NCBI RefSeq assembly: GCF_014639655.1 | Contig: NZ_BMGB01000001.1 | Span: 1,442,882-1,506,881, forward strand | Length of the DNA: 64,000 nt | Direction of reading: 5' to 3' | From: Conyzicola nivalis | Lineage (GTDB): Bacteria > Actinomycetota > Actinomycetes > Actinomycetales > Microbacteriaceae | The notes under the pieces: model-generated | Databases searched by the model: none | The model's input: the letters and a program-made list of their open reading frames with translations, nothing else | Told to the model about the DNA's origin: nothing | Shown here: positions 43,521 through 52,154 of the stretch, one piece after another | How the letters are laid out: each line of letters opens with the position of its first letter | How positions within the stretch are numbered: the stretch's first letter is position 1 | Made by a program: the position numbers and the translations under genes

Positions 43521-44225
43521 TTAGTCCGGCAGCAGGTCCGGCCGCACCCGGCGCGTGCGTTCGACCTGCTGGTCGTGCCGCCATGCCGCGATCGCACCGT
43601 GGTTGCCGCTGAGCAGCACGGGCGGCACCTGCAGCTCGCGCCACGATGCGGGCTTGGTATAGCTGGGGTACTCGAGCAGACCGTCCTCGTGGCTCTCCTC
43701 GGTGAGGCTCGCGGGGTTGCCGACGACTCCCGGCACGAGTCGCCCGATCGCCTCGATCATCGCCATCACGGCGACCTCTCCCCCGTTGAGCACGTAGTCG
43801 CCGAGGCTGATCTCGCGCACCCGCACGCCCGGCCGCGTCTTCGTGTGCTCGATGACGCGCTGGTCGATGCCCTCGTAGCGGCCGCAGCCGAACACGAGGT
43901 GCGGTTCGAGCGCGAGTTCGCGGGCGGTCGCCTGGGTGAACCGCTCGCCGGCGGGAGACGGGAAGACGACGACGGATGATTCGGCGCCCGCACCCGGACC
44001 ACCGAGCACCTCATCGAAGGCCTCGCCCCACGGCTCGGGCTTCATCACCATTCCGGCGCCGCCGCCGTACGGGGTGTCGTCGACCGTGCGATGACGGTCG
44101 TGCGCGAAGTCGCGCAGGTCGTGCACACCGAGCTCGATCAGGCCGCGTTCCCGGGCCTTGCCGAGCAGGGAGATGTCGAGCACCCCGAAGAACTCCGGGA
44201 AGATGCTGATGATGTCGATACGCAC
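43521..44225 (-). CDS. trmD: tRNA (guanine-N1)-methyltransferase
   Basis: A 234-residue SPOUT methyltransferase modifying G37 of tRNA. Motifs: [14 protein letters not shown] at the start, [33 protein letters not shown] and the trefoil-knot [15 protein letters not shown]. Last gene of rpsP-khpA-rimM-trmD; its start is three bases after the rimM stop. Confidence 0.97.
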   Translation of the reverse strand: MRIDIISIFPEFFGVLDISLLGKARERGLIELGVHDLRDFAHDRHRTVDDTPYGGGAGMVMKPEPWGEAFDEVLGGPGAGAESSVVVFPSPAGERFTQATARELALEPHLVFGCGRYEGIDQRVIEHTKTRPGVRVREISLGDYVLNGGEVAVMAMIEAIGRLVPGVVGNPASLTEESHEDGLLEYPSYTKPASWRELQVPPVLLSGNHGAIAAWRHDQQVERTRRVRPDLLPD

Positions 44226-44228
44226 CTG

Positions 44229-44867
44229 TCAGCCCTTGCTGGGCGCGGCGGGAGAACCTTCGTCTGGCGCGGAGTCGTCGACGTACTCGACGAGCTTCTC
44301 GGCCGTGGGCTGCTCCTCGTCGGGCAGCTCCTCGAACAGCCCCTCGGGGGGCGTGACCGTCATGGTGCCGGCCTTCACGTCGACCGACGCGACGATCGCC
44401 TTCACGAAGGGAACGAGGACGTCGCCGTTGTCGGTCTTCACGGTGAGCAGGTCCTGCGCCGGGAAGTGGTCGATCGCGGTGACGGTGCCGACGACCGTGC
44501 CGTCGCGCAGCACGGAGAGCCCGAGCAGCTGGTGGTCGAACCAGGCGTCTTCCTCTTCGGGAAGTTCGGCGAGGTCGTGGTCGACCCAGAGGATCGCCTT
44601 GATCAGGGTCTCCGCGACCGAGCGGTCGGGTACGTCCTTGAAGAAGGCGACGGCGTGGCTGTTGTACCACTTGAGCTCGATGAGCTCGATCGTCTTGTTG
44701 TGCCAGGCCGACGAATCGGGAACCTGGAGCGTGAACACGGCACCGGGGGTGAAACGACCGTCCGGGTCATCCGTGAACATCTCGACTTTGATGCCGCCCT
44801 TGAGGCCGTGCGCCTTCGTGAGGCGCCCGACTCGCAGTTGCGACTTGCTGGACTGTGTTGCTGCCAC
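44229..44867 (-). CDS. rimM: 16S rRNA processing factor RimM
   Basis: A 212-residue RimM needed for maturation of the 30S head. The N-terminal RimM domain (VGRLTKAHGLKGGIKVEMF) is followed by a PRC-barrel half (LGLSVLRDGTVVGTVTAIDH, TVKTDNGDVLVPFVKAIV). The C-terminus carries about 40 extra residues rich in Pro, Ser and acidic residues. It lies between khpA and trmD as usual. Confidence 0.95.
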   Translation of the reverse strand: MAATQSSKSQLRVGRLTKAHGLKGGIKVEMFTDDPDGRFTPGAVFTLQVPDSSAWHNKTIELIELKWYNSHAVAFFKDVPDRSVAETLIKAILWVDHDLAELPEEEDAWFDHQLLGLSVLRDGTVVGTVTAIDHFPAQDLLTVKTDNGDVLVPFVKAIVASVDVKAGTMTVTPPEGLFEELPDEEQPTAEKLVEYVDDSAPDEGSPAAPSKG

Positions 44868-44871
44868 CGGT

Positions 44872-45108
44872 TTAGAAGTCGGTGTCGACCACGTCGACGC
44901 GCACCTTGCGACCGTCGGCGAGGGCCGCGATCAGGGTGCGGAGCGCCTTCGCGGTGCGGCCTGCGCGGCCGATCACGCGACCGAGGTCCTCGGGGTGCAC
45001 TCGCACCTCGAGGACCTCGCCGCGTGGCGAACTCTTTGCTGCTACCTGCACATCTTCGGGGTGATCGACGATCCCCTTCACGAGGTGTTCAAGAGCGGGA
45101 GCGAGCAT
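44872..45108 (-). CDS. khpA: KH-domain RNA-binding protein KhpA
   Basis: A 78-residue single KH domain. The GxxG loop is VIGRAGRTAKAL (about residue 45). KhpA-type proteins bind RNA, often with a Jag/KhpB partner, and influence cell elongation in some Gram-positive bacteria. It is located between rpsP and rimM, the conserved position; stop and start spacing of four bases indicates one operon. Confidence 0.94.
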   Translation of the reverse strand: MLAPALEHLVKGIVDHPEDVQVAAKSSPRGEVLEVRVHPEDLGRVIGRAGRTAKALRTLIAALADGRKVRVDVVDTDF

Positions 45109-45113
45109 AGTTG

Positions 45114-45545
45114 TTAGGCCTTGTCTTCGGTTGCTTCTGCAGCGGCCTCGGGAGCGTCCTCGGTGGGAGCCTCCTCGGTCTTGGCAACCGGCTTCTCGGC
45201 CTTGGGCTTGAGAACGGGCTTCTTCTTCTCGTCGGAGACGAAGGCCTCCTTCGGCTGCTTCGTCTTGACGGTCGAAACAGCGTTCTTGTCACCCTTGAAG
45301 ATGCCCCAGTCGCCGGTCAGCTTGAGGATCGCCTCAACCTGCGGGCTCGGCTGGGCGCCGACGGACAGCCAGTACTGCGCACGAGCAGAGTCGACCTCGA
45401 TGAACGAGGGCTCCTCGGTCGGGTGGTACTTGCCGATCTCTTCGATCGAACGGCCATCGCGCTTCGTGCGGCCATCGGCCACGACGATGCGGTAGTACGG
45501 TGCACGGATCTTGCCCATGCGCTTCAAACGAATCTTTACAGCCAC
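45114..45545 (-). CDS. rpsP: 30S ribosomal protein S16 with extended tail
   Basis: A 143-residue S16. The normal body ([20 protein letters not shown] ... [12 protein letters not shown], about 85 residues) is followed by some 55 residues of Lys/Ala/Glu/Pro-rich tail ending [14 protein letters not shown] at 45545 is chosen: AGGAG lies four bases upstream and the family starts V-K-I-R-L. Upstream in-frame codons have no support. First gene of rpsP-khpA-rimM-trmD. Confidence 0.96.
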   Translation of the reverse strand: MAVKIRLKRMGKIRAPYYRIVVADGRTKRDGRSIEEIGKYHPTEEPSFIEVDSARAQYWLSVGAQPSPQVEAILKLTGDWGIFKGDKNAVSTVKTKQPKEAFVSDEKKKPVLKPKAEKPVAKTEEAPTEDAPEAAAEATEDKA

Positions 45546-45725
45546 AATTCTCCTGAGATAAATGTTTTGGTGGCGAACTGCTAGCCGTGAGCGTGGGGGC
45601 ACACTCGGCACAAAAGCTCTAAGGGATTCTTCGCACGCCTGATTAGAGGGTCGGGCACGCGAGGACTCAACGGACCATTCTGCCAGATAAATGGCGGATG
45701 CGGGAACAGCGACGACGCCGCAGAC

Positions 45726-46661
45726 TCACCCGACGGCGCGCACACCGGGGCGGCGCCGGCTCAGGGCCACTCCGACGAGACAGATCGCACCGCCGATGAT
45801 GGCCGTGACCGCCGGGATCTCGGCGAAAACGACGAACCCGAGCACGATCGCGAGCGGCGGGACGATGTAGGTCGTGACACCCAGTTGACCGGCCGGCATG
45901 CGCGCCAGCGCATAGGCCCAGGTGCTGAAGGCGAGGGCGGTGGGCACGGCGCCGAGGTACACGGCGCCGGCGATCGCGGCGGGAGACGCGGTCTGCAGGT
46001 CGGCCACGAGCTGACCGGCGAACGGGAGGCAGGCGACCAACCCGATGACGCAGCCGAGCCAGGTGACCTGCGCGGCGGGCAGGCGCTTGAGCGCCGGTTT
46101 CTGCAGGAGCACGCCGGCGGCGTAGGTGACGGCGGCGACTAGGGCCCACGCAGTTCCAGTGCTCAGTACCCCGCTGCCGTCGCCCAGCCCGGCGCCGCTC
46201 GTGCCGATGCCGATCAGCACGACGCCGAGGAAGGCAACGCCCGCGCCGATCGCGAGCCACTTGGGGATGCCCTCGCGCAGGAACACCCCGGCGCCGAGCG
46301 CGATGAGGATGGGCCCGATGTTGACGATCATCGCCGTGGTTCCGGCGTCGAGGGTCTTTTCGGCGATGTTCAGCGCCACGTTGTAGCCGCCGAACCAGAT
46401 GACTCCGAAGCCGGCGATGAGCAACCACTCGCGCCTCGTCGGCGCCACCCAGCGCTTGCCGATGAGCACGAGCGACAGCAGGGCAGCGCCCACGACGAGC
46501 CGGGCGAGGGCGAGGGCTCCGCCCTCGAAAGAGGGAGCGGTGCCGCGGATGACGATGAACGCGCTGGCCCACGCGAGCACCGTGACCACGATCGCCACGA
46601 TGACCGCCGGCGTGGGACCGGCGGGGCGGGTGACGAGCGGGAGCGAGGGGGACGCGGTCAT
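45726..46661 (-). CDS. EamA/DMT-superfamily transporter
   Basis: A 311-residue protein with ten membrane segments in two EamA repeats (first about residues 18-145, beginning VIVAIVVTVLAWASAFIVI; second about 160-300, ending ITAIIGGAICLVGVALS). Members export metabolites or amino acids; the substrate is unknown. The ATG at 46661 follows TACCGT by six bases. It is separated from rpsP by 180 bases, so independent transcription is likely. Confidence 0.9.
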   Translation of the reverse strand: MTASPSLPLVTRPAGPTPAVIVAIVVTVLAWASAFIVIRGTAPSFEGGALALARLVVGAALLSLVLIGKRWVAPTRREWLLIAGFGVIWFGGYNVALNIAEKTLDAGTTAMIVNIGPILIALGAGVFLREGIPKWLAIGAGVAFLGVVLIGIGTSGAGLGDGSGVLSTGTAWALVAAVTYAAGVLLQKPALKRLPAAQVTWLGCVIGLVACLPFAGQLVADLQTASPAAIAGAVYLGAVPTALAFSTWAYALARMPAGQLGVTTYIVPPLAIVLGFVVFAEIPAVTAIIGGAICLVGVALSRRRPGVRAVG

Positions 46662-46667
46662 GCACTC

Positions 46668-46673
46668 ACGGTA
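46668..46673 (-). promoter_or_regulatory. Candidate -10 box TACCGT for the EamA gene
   Basis: Minus-strand TACCGT ends six bases before the ATG at 46661; no Shine-Dalgarno sequence is present. Confidence 0.45.
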
Positions 46674-46769
46674 GCGCCGGGGTCTGACACGCGGACGCGT
46701 CATCCGGACTCTTGGCAGTACATCTACGTAACTTGGCCGGGTCGCGCAGCGGATGCCCCAAAATATTGC

Positions 46770-46775
46770 CAGAAT
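46770..46775 (+). promoter_or_regulatory. Candidate -10 box CAGAAT for the carboxylate-amine ligase gene
   Basis: CAGAAT is followed by six bases and the ATG at 46782. Confidence 0.35.
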
Positions 46776-46781
46776 CACTGG

Positions 46782-47912
46782 ATGGACATCGAATTCGCCA
46801 CGTCGCAGCGCTCGACCGTGGGCATCGAGTGGGAGCTCGCGTGCGTCGACCACGCGAGCGGAGAACTCACTCCGGCCGGCCCCGAGGTGCTCGCACGGTT
46901 GAACGATCCGTCCGACGTCTTCCCGCACGTCACGGGCGAGCTGCTCACCAACACCGTCGAACTCGTGAGCGGCCCGCACGCGCGGGTGGGCAGCGCCATC
47001 GGCGACCTGCGCAGACTCGTCGAACGCGTGCGTGAGGTCACCGACCCGATGGGCGTCGACCTGATGTGCTCGGGCACGCACCCCTTCAGCCAGTGGTTCC
47101 AGCAGGAGGTCACGCCCGGCAAGGAGCGCTACGCAACCCTCATCGACCGCACCCAGTGGTGGGGCAGGCAGATGATGATCTGGGGCGTGCACATGCACGT
47201 GGGGATCGACGACCCGCGCAAGGTGCTGCCGATCGTCAACGGTCTGCTGCCCTACTACCCGCACTTCCAGGCGCTCTCGGCCTCCAGCCCGTTCTGGGCA
47301 GGAGAGTCGACCGGCTACGCCTCCAGCCGCGCGATGCTGTTCCAGCAGCTGCCGACGGCCGGGCTGCCGCCGCAGCTGCAGGAGTGGAGCGACTACGAGA
47401 GCCTCGTGGCCGACCTGACCCACGTCGGGGTGATCGACGACTACTCCGAGCTGCGTTGGGACCTGCGGCCGTCGCCCAAGTGGGGAACCGTCGAGATCCG
47501 CTTCTGCGACGGACTGTCGACGAGCGCCGAGGTGGCGTCGGTCGCCGCCCTCGCGCAGTGTCTCGTGGAGGAGCTGTCGCAGAAGCTCGACCGCGGCGAA
47601 CGGCTGCCGACGCTGCAGCCGTGGTTCGTGCGCGAGAACAAGTGGCGCGCCGCCCGGTACGGCATGGAGGCCATCATCATCCAGGATGCGGCGGGAAACG
47701 AGAACCTCGTGACCGACGACCTGCGTGCCATCCTCGAGCGGCTGACCCCGATCGCGTCCGCTCTCGGCTGCCTCGACGAACTCTGGGGCGTCGAGACGAT
47801 CCTCAACGGGGGCGCGAGCTACCAGCGGCAGCTCGCGGTCGCCGCCGAGAACGCCGGCAGCCTCAAGGCCGTGGTGGCGTCGCTCGTGACCGAGCTGCGC
47901 GACGGGCTGTAG
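46782..47912 (+). CDS. YbdK-type carboxylate-amine ligase (GCS2 family)
   Basis: A 376-residue protein of the glutamate-cysteine ligase type 2 family. Signatures: STVGIEWELACVD near the start, CSGTHPFSQW, MIWGVHMHVGID and a late WGTVEIRFCDG. Homologues ligate glutamate to amines or cysteine weakly in vitro; in an actinobacterium that should use mycothiol a glutathione role is doubtful, so the acceptor is unknown. It is convergent with the LLM oxidoreductase gene, four bases between stops. Confidence 0.9.
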   Translation: MDIEFATSQRSTVGIEWELACVDHASGELTPAGPEVLARLNDPSDVFPHVTGELLTNTVELVSGPHARVGSAIGDLRRLVERVREVTDPMGVDLMCSGTHPFSQWFQQEVTPGKERYATLIDRTQWWGRQMMIWGVHMHVGIDDPRKVLPIVNGLLPYYPHFQALSASSPFWAGESTGYASSRAMLFQQLPTAGLPPQLQEWSDYESLVADLTHVGVIDDYSELRWDLRPSPKWGTVEIRFCDGLSTSAEVASVAALAQCLVEELSQKLDRGERLPTLQPWFVRENKWRAARYGMEAIIIQDAAGNENLVTDDLRAILERLTPIASALGCLDELWGVETILNGGASYQRQLAVAAENAGSLKAVVASLVTELRDGL

Positions 47913-47916
47913 GGCG

Positions 47917-48720
47917 TCAGGAGTTCTTCGCGTCGCGCCAGGAGAGCCAGTCGCGCACCGGCGCGAGGTCGTAGTGCGGACCGGAGATCCCCACGGTGAA
48001 CAGGCGCGCCCCGAGGTCGTACTGCTCGTCGGCCTCGGCGACCGAACGTTTGGCGACCTCGGTCGAGATCTCGATCTCGCTCGTGTCGCGACCGACGGCC
48101 GTGCCGTGCTGCTCGAGGATTCCGAGCTTGCGCTCGAGCGTGAGCGCGTCGCTGAAGCTGTGCCAGATGTCGGCGTGCGTGGCCACGATGCGCAGCGTCT
48201 TCTTCTCGCCGCCGCCGCCGATGAGCACCGGGATCTTGCGGGTCGGCGCCGGGTTGAGCTTCCCCCACCGCTCTGAGATCACGGGCAGGTTCTCGGCGAG
48301 CGCGTCGAGGCGTCCTCCCACGGTGCCGAACTCGTAGCCGTATTCGTCGTAGTCACGCTCGAACCAGCCCGAGCCGGTACCGAAGATGAACCGCCCGACG
48401 CCCGACTCCTTGGCGCTGATGTGGTCGATCGTGCGTGCCATATCGGCCTGCAGGTTGGCGTTGCGGTAGCTGTTGCAGTTGACGAGGGCGCCGATCTCGA
48501 CCCGGCTGGTCTGTTCCGCGAGGGCCGCGAGCATCGTCCACGACTCGAAATGCAGACCATCCGGATCGCCGTGCAGCGGGAAGAAGTGGTCCCAGTTGAA
48601 AATCACGTCGACGCCGAGGTCTTCGAGCTCCGCCGCGGTCTCGCGGATCTTCGCGTAGCTGGCGTGCTGGGGCGCGATTTGCGCGCCGATGCGGACGGGA
48701 CGGTTGGCAGCGGTAGTCAT
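47917..48720 (-). CDS. LLM-class F420-dependent oxidoreductase
   Basis: A 267-residue luciferase-like monooxygenase-fold protein. It opens RIGAQIAPQHASYAKIRETA and has IFNWDHFFPLHGDPDG, TSRVEIGALVNCNSYRNAN and the loop RFIFGTGSGWFERDYDEYG, typical of the actinobacterial F420-binding LLM subgroup. The cofactor is inferred from the subgroup, and the substrate is unknown. The ATG at 48720 has TAGGCT six bases upstream. It lies just after ffh on the same strand but with a promoter-like box of its own. Confidence 0.87.
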   Translation of the reverse strand: MTTAANRPVRIGAQIAPQHASYAKIRETAAELEDLGVDVIFNWDHFFPLHGDPDGLHFESWTMLAALAEQTSRVEIGALVNCNSYRNANLQADMARTIDHISAKESGVGRFIFGTGSGWFERDYDEYGYEFGTVGGRLDALAENLPVISERWGKLNPAPTRKIPVLIGGGGEKKTLRIVATHADIWHSFSDALTLERKLGILEQHGTAVGRDTSEIEISTEVAKRSVAEADEQYDLGARLFTVGISGPHYDLAPVRDWLSWRDAKNS

Positions 48721-48726
48721 TGCGCC

Positions 48727-48732
48727 AGCCTA
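48727..48732 (-). promoter_or_regulatory. Candidate -10 box TAGGCT for the LLM oxidoreductase gene
   Basis: Minus-strand TAGGCT ends six bases before the ATG at 48720. The identical box and spacing precede ftsY. Confidence 0.4.
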
Positions 48733-48745
48733 TAGAGCAGCGTGG

Positions 48746-50356
48746 CTAGCGGCCGAGGAACTTCTGCAGCGAGGCGAGCTCTTCCTCGCTCGGCGCACCC
48801 GTCGCGCCGGGCTTGCCGCCGCCGAGACCGAAGCCGCTGCCCTTGGCCGCCGTCGGAGCCGGTCCGGCCGCGAGCGCCGCGTTCTCGGCGGCACGCTTGG
48901 CCGGGTTGCCCGACTTCGAGCCCTTCTTCTTCGACTGCTGCTGCTTGTTGCCGCCGAACTTCTGTCCGGGGATCGGGCCCATGCCCGGGATGTTCGGCAC
49001 GCCGCCCTTGGCCACGGTCTTCATCATCTTCGCGGCCTGGTCGAAGCGGTTGACGAGGGCGTTGACCTCGGTGACCGTCGTGCCGGAACCGCGGGCGATG
49101 CGCACGCGGCGCGAGCCGTTGAGCAGCTTCGGGGTGCGGCGCTCGGCGAGCGTCATCGACTGGATGATCGCCTCGGTGCGGGTGATCTCCGACTCGTCGA
49201 AGTTGTCGAGCTGCTCGCGCATGCCCTTCGCGCCCGGCAGCATTCCGAGCATGGCCTTCATCGAGCCCATCTTCTTGAGCTGCTGCATCTGGGCGAGGAA
49301 GTCCTCGAGCGTGAAGCTGTCGGTCGCGAATTTCTCCGCGATCTTCATCGACTCTTCTTCGTCGAAGTTCTTCTGCGCCTGCTCGATGAGGGTGAGGATG
49401 TCACCCAGGTCGAGGATGCGGCTCGCCATGCGGTCGGGGTAGAACGGTTCGAAATCGTCGAGCGATTCGCCGGTCGACGCGAAGATGATGGGTCGGCCGG
49501 TGACGGATGCCACGGAGAGCGCGGCTCCACCGCGGGCGTCGCCGTCGAGCTTCGTCAGTACCACCGCCGTGAAGTCGACCCCGGCCTGGAATGCCTTGGC
49601 CGTGGCCACGGCGTCCTGGCCGATCATGGCGTCGATGACGAAGAACACCTCGTCGGGGTCGATCGCCTTGCGGATGTCGGCGGCCTGCTTCATCAGCTCG
49701 GCGTCGACGCCGAGACGGCCGGCGGTGTCGACGATGACGATGTCGTACTGCTTGTCTTTCGCGAACTTGACGGCGTCTTTGGCGACCTTGACCGGGTCGC
49801 CGGCCTTGGGTCCGCCGAAGAAACCGCGGCTCGGGGCGGCCTCTTCGCCGCCCGTGTTCCCGGGCTCGGGAGCGTAGATCGCGACGCCGGCCTGCTGCGC
49901 GACGACCTGCAGCTGGTTGACGGCGTTCGGGCGCTGGAGGTCGGCGGCGACGAGAAGCGGGGTGTGGTTCTGGCCGGCGAGCCACTTGGCGAGCTTGCCC
50001 GCGAGGGTCGTCTTACCTGCACCCTGCAGGCCGGCGAGCATGATGATCGTGGGCGCGGTCTTCGCGAACTGGATGCGACGCGCCTCGCCGCCCAGGATGG
50101 CGACGAGTTCGTCGTTGACGATCTGCACCACCTGCTGCGAGGGGTTGAGCGCCTTCGAGACCTCGTCGCTCAGGGCGCGCTCGCGCACCTTGCCGGTGAA
50201 TTCCTTGACGACGTCGAGCGCGACGTCGGCGTCGAGCAGGGCGCGACGGATCTCGCGGACTGTACCGTCGACATCCGCCGGGCTCAGCTTGCCCTTGCCG
50301 CGGAGGTTCTTGAACGTTTCCGACAGACGGTCGGAGAGATTTCCAAAGGTGGCCAT
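48746..50356 (-). CDS. ffh: Signal recognition particle protein Ffh
   Basis: A 536-residue SRP54 GTPase. N domain, then G motifs LQGAGKTTLAGKLAKW (about residue 110), DLQRPNAVNQL, VDTAGRLG and TKLDGDARGGAAL. The Met-rich M domain follows, with the RNA-binding motif RIARGSGTTVTEVN (about 415). The C-terminus is extended by about 60 residues rich in Lys, Gly, Ala and Pro. Works with FtsY, encoded 1.8 kb away, to target membrane proteins co-translationally. TAAACT lies nine bases upstream of the ATG. Confidence 0.97.
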   Translation of the reverse strand: MATFGNLSDRLSETFKNLRGKGKLSPADVDGTVREIRRALLDADVALDVVKEFTGKVRERALSDEVSKALNPSQQVVQIVNDELVAILGGEARRIQFAKTAPTIIMLAGLQGAGKTTLAGKLAKWLAGQNHTPLLVAADLQRPNAVNQLQVVAQQAGVAIYAPEPGNTGGEEAAPSRGFFGGPKAGDPVKVAKDAVKFAKDKQYDIVIVDTAGRLGVDAELMKQAADIRKAIDPDEVFFVIDAMIGQDAVATAKAFQAGVDFTAVVLTKLDGDARGGAALSVASVTGRPIIFASTGESLDDFEPFYPDRMASRILDLGDILTLIEQAQKNFDEEESMKIAEKFATDSFTLEDFLAQMQQLKKMGSMKAMLGMLPGAKGMREQLDNFDESEITRTEAIIQSMTLAERRTPKLLNGSRRVRIARGSGTTVTEVNALVNRFDQAAKMMKTVAKGGVPNIPGMGPIPGQKFGGNKQQQSKKKGSKSGNPAKRAAENAALAAGPAPTAAKGSGFGLGGGKPGATGAPSEEELASLQKFLGR

Positions 50357-50404
50357 GATGGCTCTAGTTTAACCGCGCCCGCGCGGTCTCGTGTACTCAC
50401 GGCA

Positions 50405-50410
50405 TATTCT
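50405..50410 (+). promoter_or_regulatory. Candidate -10 box TATTCT for the gamma carbonic anhydrase gene
   Basis: TATTCT is followed by six bases and the ATG at 50417, one of the best leaderless matches in the window. Confidence 0.5.
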
Positions 50411-50416
50411 GGGCGA

Positions 50417-50938
50417 ATGCCGCTCATCGTTCCCTTCGGCGAATCGACGCCGTCCATCGACCCCACCGCGTGGGTCGCCCCGAACGCCACCCTGGTCGGG
50501 GCGGTCACGCTGGGTGCCAGGGCGAGCGTGTTCTACGGCGCCGTGCTGCGTGGCGACACTGACGCGATCACCATCGGGGCGGGCAGCAACGTGCAGGACA
50601 ACGTCACGATGCACACCGACTCCGGCCTCGTGCTCACCGTCGGGTCGGGCGTGAGCGTGGGGCACGGCGCCGTGCTGCACGGGTGCACCGTCGAGGACGA
50701 CTGCCTCATCGGCATGGGGGCGACCGTGCTCAACCGGGCCGTGGTCGGCGCGGGTTCGCTCGTGGCGGCGGGCGCGGTCGTGCTCGAGAACGCGGTGATC
50801 CCGCCGGGATCGCTCGTCGCGGGCGTGCCCGCCCGGGTGGTCCGCGCGCTCTCCGACGAGGAGCGCGGCGGCCTGGTCGAGAACGCCCGCCACTACCTCG
50901 AACTCAGCGCGGCCCATCGCGCCACCCCCGGAGTCTGA
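50417..50938 (+). CDS. Gamma carbonic anhydrase family protein
   Basis: A 173-residue left-handed beta-helix protein with hexapeptide repeats (NATLVG, ARASVFYGAVLRGD, GCTVEDDCLIGMGA, AAGAVVLENAVIPPGSLVAG). Candidate zinc ligands are His in QDNVTMHTD and two His in VGHGAVLHGC. The family includes active carbonic anhydrases and many of unknown activity. It is divergent from ffh. The HAD phosphatase gene follows 32 bases later with its own promoter-like sequence. Confidence 0.9.
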   Translation: MPLIVPFGESTPSIDPTAWVAPNATLVGAVTLGARASVFYGAVLRGDTDAITIGAGSNVQDNVTMHTDSGLVLTVGSGVSVGHGAVLHGCTVEDDCLIGMGATVLNRAVVGAGSLVAAGAVVLENAVIPPGSLVAGVPARVVRALSDEERGGLVENARHYLELSAAHRATPGV

Positions 50939-50970
50939 CCGGCCCCGCGACATCCGCGGCTTACGCTGGA

Positions 50971-51846
50971 ATGATCATGACGACACTCGCTCCCGCCGGC
51001 CGCCACTCCGAATGGCAGTCGCCCGCCATCGAACTGTTCGTCTCCGACCTCGACGGCACCTTCCTCGGCCTGACCGAGTCGCCGTCGGCAGCGGTCACCG
51101 AGGCGGCCGGGGCTCTCGTCGCCTCGGGCATCAGGTTCGCGTTCGCGACCGGCCGGCTGCCCGCCGGGCTGCCCGACCTCGCCGAGCTCGCGGCCGGACC
51201 GCACATCGTGCACAACGGCGCACAGGTGGTCGCGCAGACCCAGACCGGGCACGAGACCACCTTCGCGCTGGGCGCCGCGCAGGCCGCGCGGCTCGCCGCC
51301 GTGTGCCGGCGCTTCGACGTCTACGCCGAGTTCTACGCGCACGACGGCCACTACGTCACCCGCCCCGACCCGCTCGCCGAAGCCGCGTGGGAGCTCATGA
51401 TGGGCAGCCCGATCGGCCTCGTCACCGACGAGGTGTTGGCCGAGACCACGATCATCAAGGCGACGATCGCCGACTACTCCGGGCGCCACACGGCGCAGCT
51501 CGTCGGCGAGATCGCGGCGATCGGTCTCGCCGCCGAGGAGTCGACGGCCCCCGGCATGCCCGACGCCGTCTTCATCAACGCGACCGCCCCCGGGGTGTCG
51601 AAGGGCACCACCCTCCGTTGGCTCTGCGAGCGGCTGGGCATCCCGCTCGGCGCCGTCGCCGCGATCGGCGACGGGCGAAACGACTCGTCGATGTTCCGCA
51701 TCGTCGGCACAGCGATCGCGATGGGGAGCGCCCCGGCCGACGTCGTCGCACTGGCCCACTTCGTGGCGCCCGACGTGTTCGACGACGGGGCGGCCGTCGC
51801 CATGCGCGCGGTGCTCGCGCACACCACCGGCCGCGACGCCGCGTAG
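50971..51846 (+). CDS. HAD-superfamily Cof-type phosphatase
   Basis: A 291-residue HAD IIB hydrolase. Motif I FVSDLDGTFLG (nucleophile Asp, about residue 27), motif II in FAFATGRLP, motif III Lys in APGVSKGTTLRWL and motif IV IGDGRNDSSMF are all present. Cof-type enzymes dephosphorylate sugar phosphates or flavin precursors; the substrate is not predictable. The start is ambiguous between ATG 50971 and ATG 50977. TACGCT lies at 50962-50967, and the second would sit nine bases after it. Confidence 0.88.
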   Translation: MIMTTLAPAGRHSEWQSPAIELFVSDLDGTFLGLTESPSAAVTEAAGALVASGIRFAFATGRLPAGLPDLAELAAGPHIVHNGAQVVAQTQTGHETTFALGAAQAARLAAVCRRFDVYAEFYAHDGHYVTRPDPLAEAAWELMMGSPIGLVTDEVLAETTIIKATIADYSGRHTAQLVGEIAAIGLAAEESTAPGMPDAVFINATAPGVSKGTTLRWLCERLGIPLGAVAAIGDGRNDSSMFRIVGTAIAMGSAPADVVALAHFVAPDVFDDGAAVAMRAVLAHTTGRDAA

Positions 51847-51852
51847 CCGCTG

Positions 51853-52149
51853 CTAGTCGACGGGCGGCGCGAGCGCCGTCGCCGCCAGTAACACGACCAC
51901 GGGCGCGACCGCCACGACGATCGCCGTCAGTGCCACCAGCCGCGGGCCGTCCCCCACGAGCGCGGCGCTCGCGACGATGACACCGGCCGCGGCCACGAAG
52001 ACCCCGGAGTACATCAGGATCGTGAACCCGAGCTCGTCGCCCTCACCGAGCGTGTAGCCGGCCACCTGCGCCGCGCCGCCCACGACGGCGAGCACGAGCG
52101 CGACGAGGGCGGCCCGGCGTTTCGACGCCGCGATCGCGGGCGAGACCAC
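51853..52149 (-). CDS. Small three-segment membrane protein, function unknown
   Basis: A 98-residue protein with hydrophobic stretches AALVALVLAVVGGAAQVAG, FTILMYSGVFVAAAGVIVAS and LTAIVVAVAPVVVLLAATA. No motif is recognised. GTG at 52149 is five bases downstream of the ftsY stop, so it is probably transcribed with ftsY. It is convergent with the HAD phosphatase gene. Confidence 0.65.
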   Translation of the reverse strand: MVSPAIAASKRRAALVALVLAVVGGAAQVAGYTLGEGDELGFTILMYSGVFVAAAGVIVASAALVGDGPRLVALTAIVVAVAPVVVLLAATALAPPVD

Positions 52150-52154
52150 CGGGT

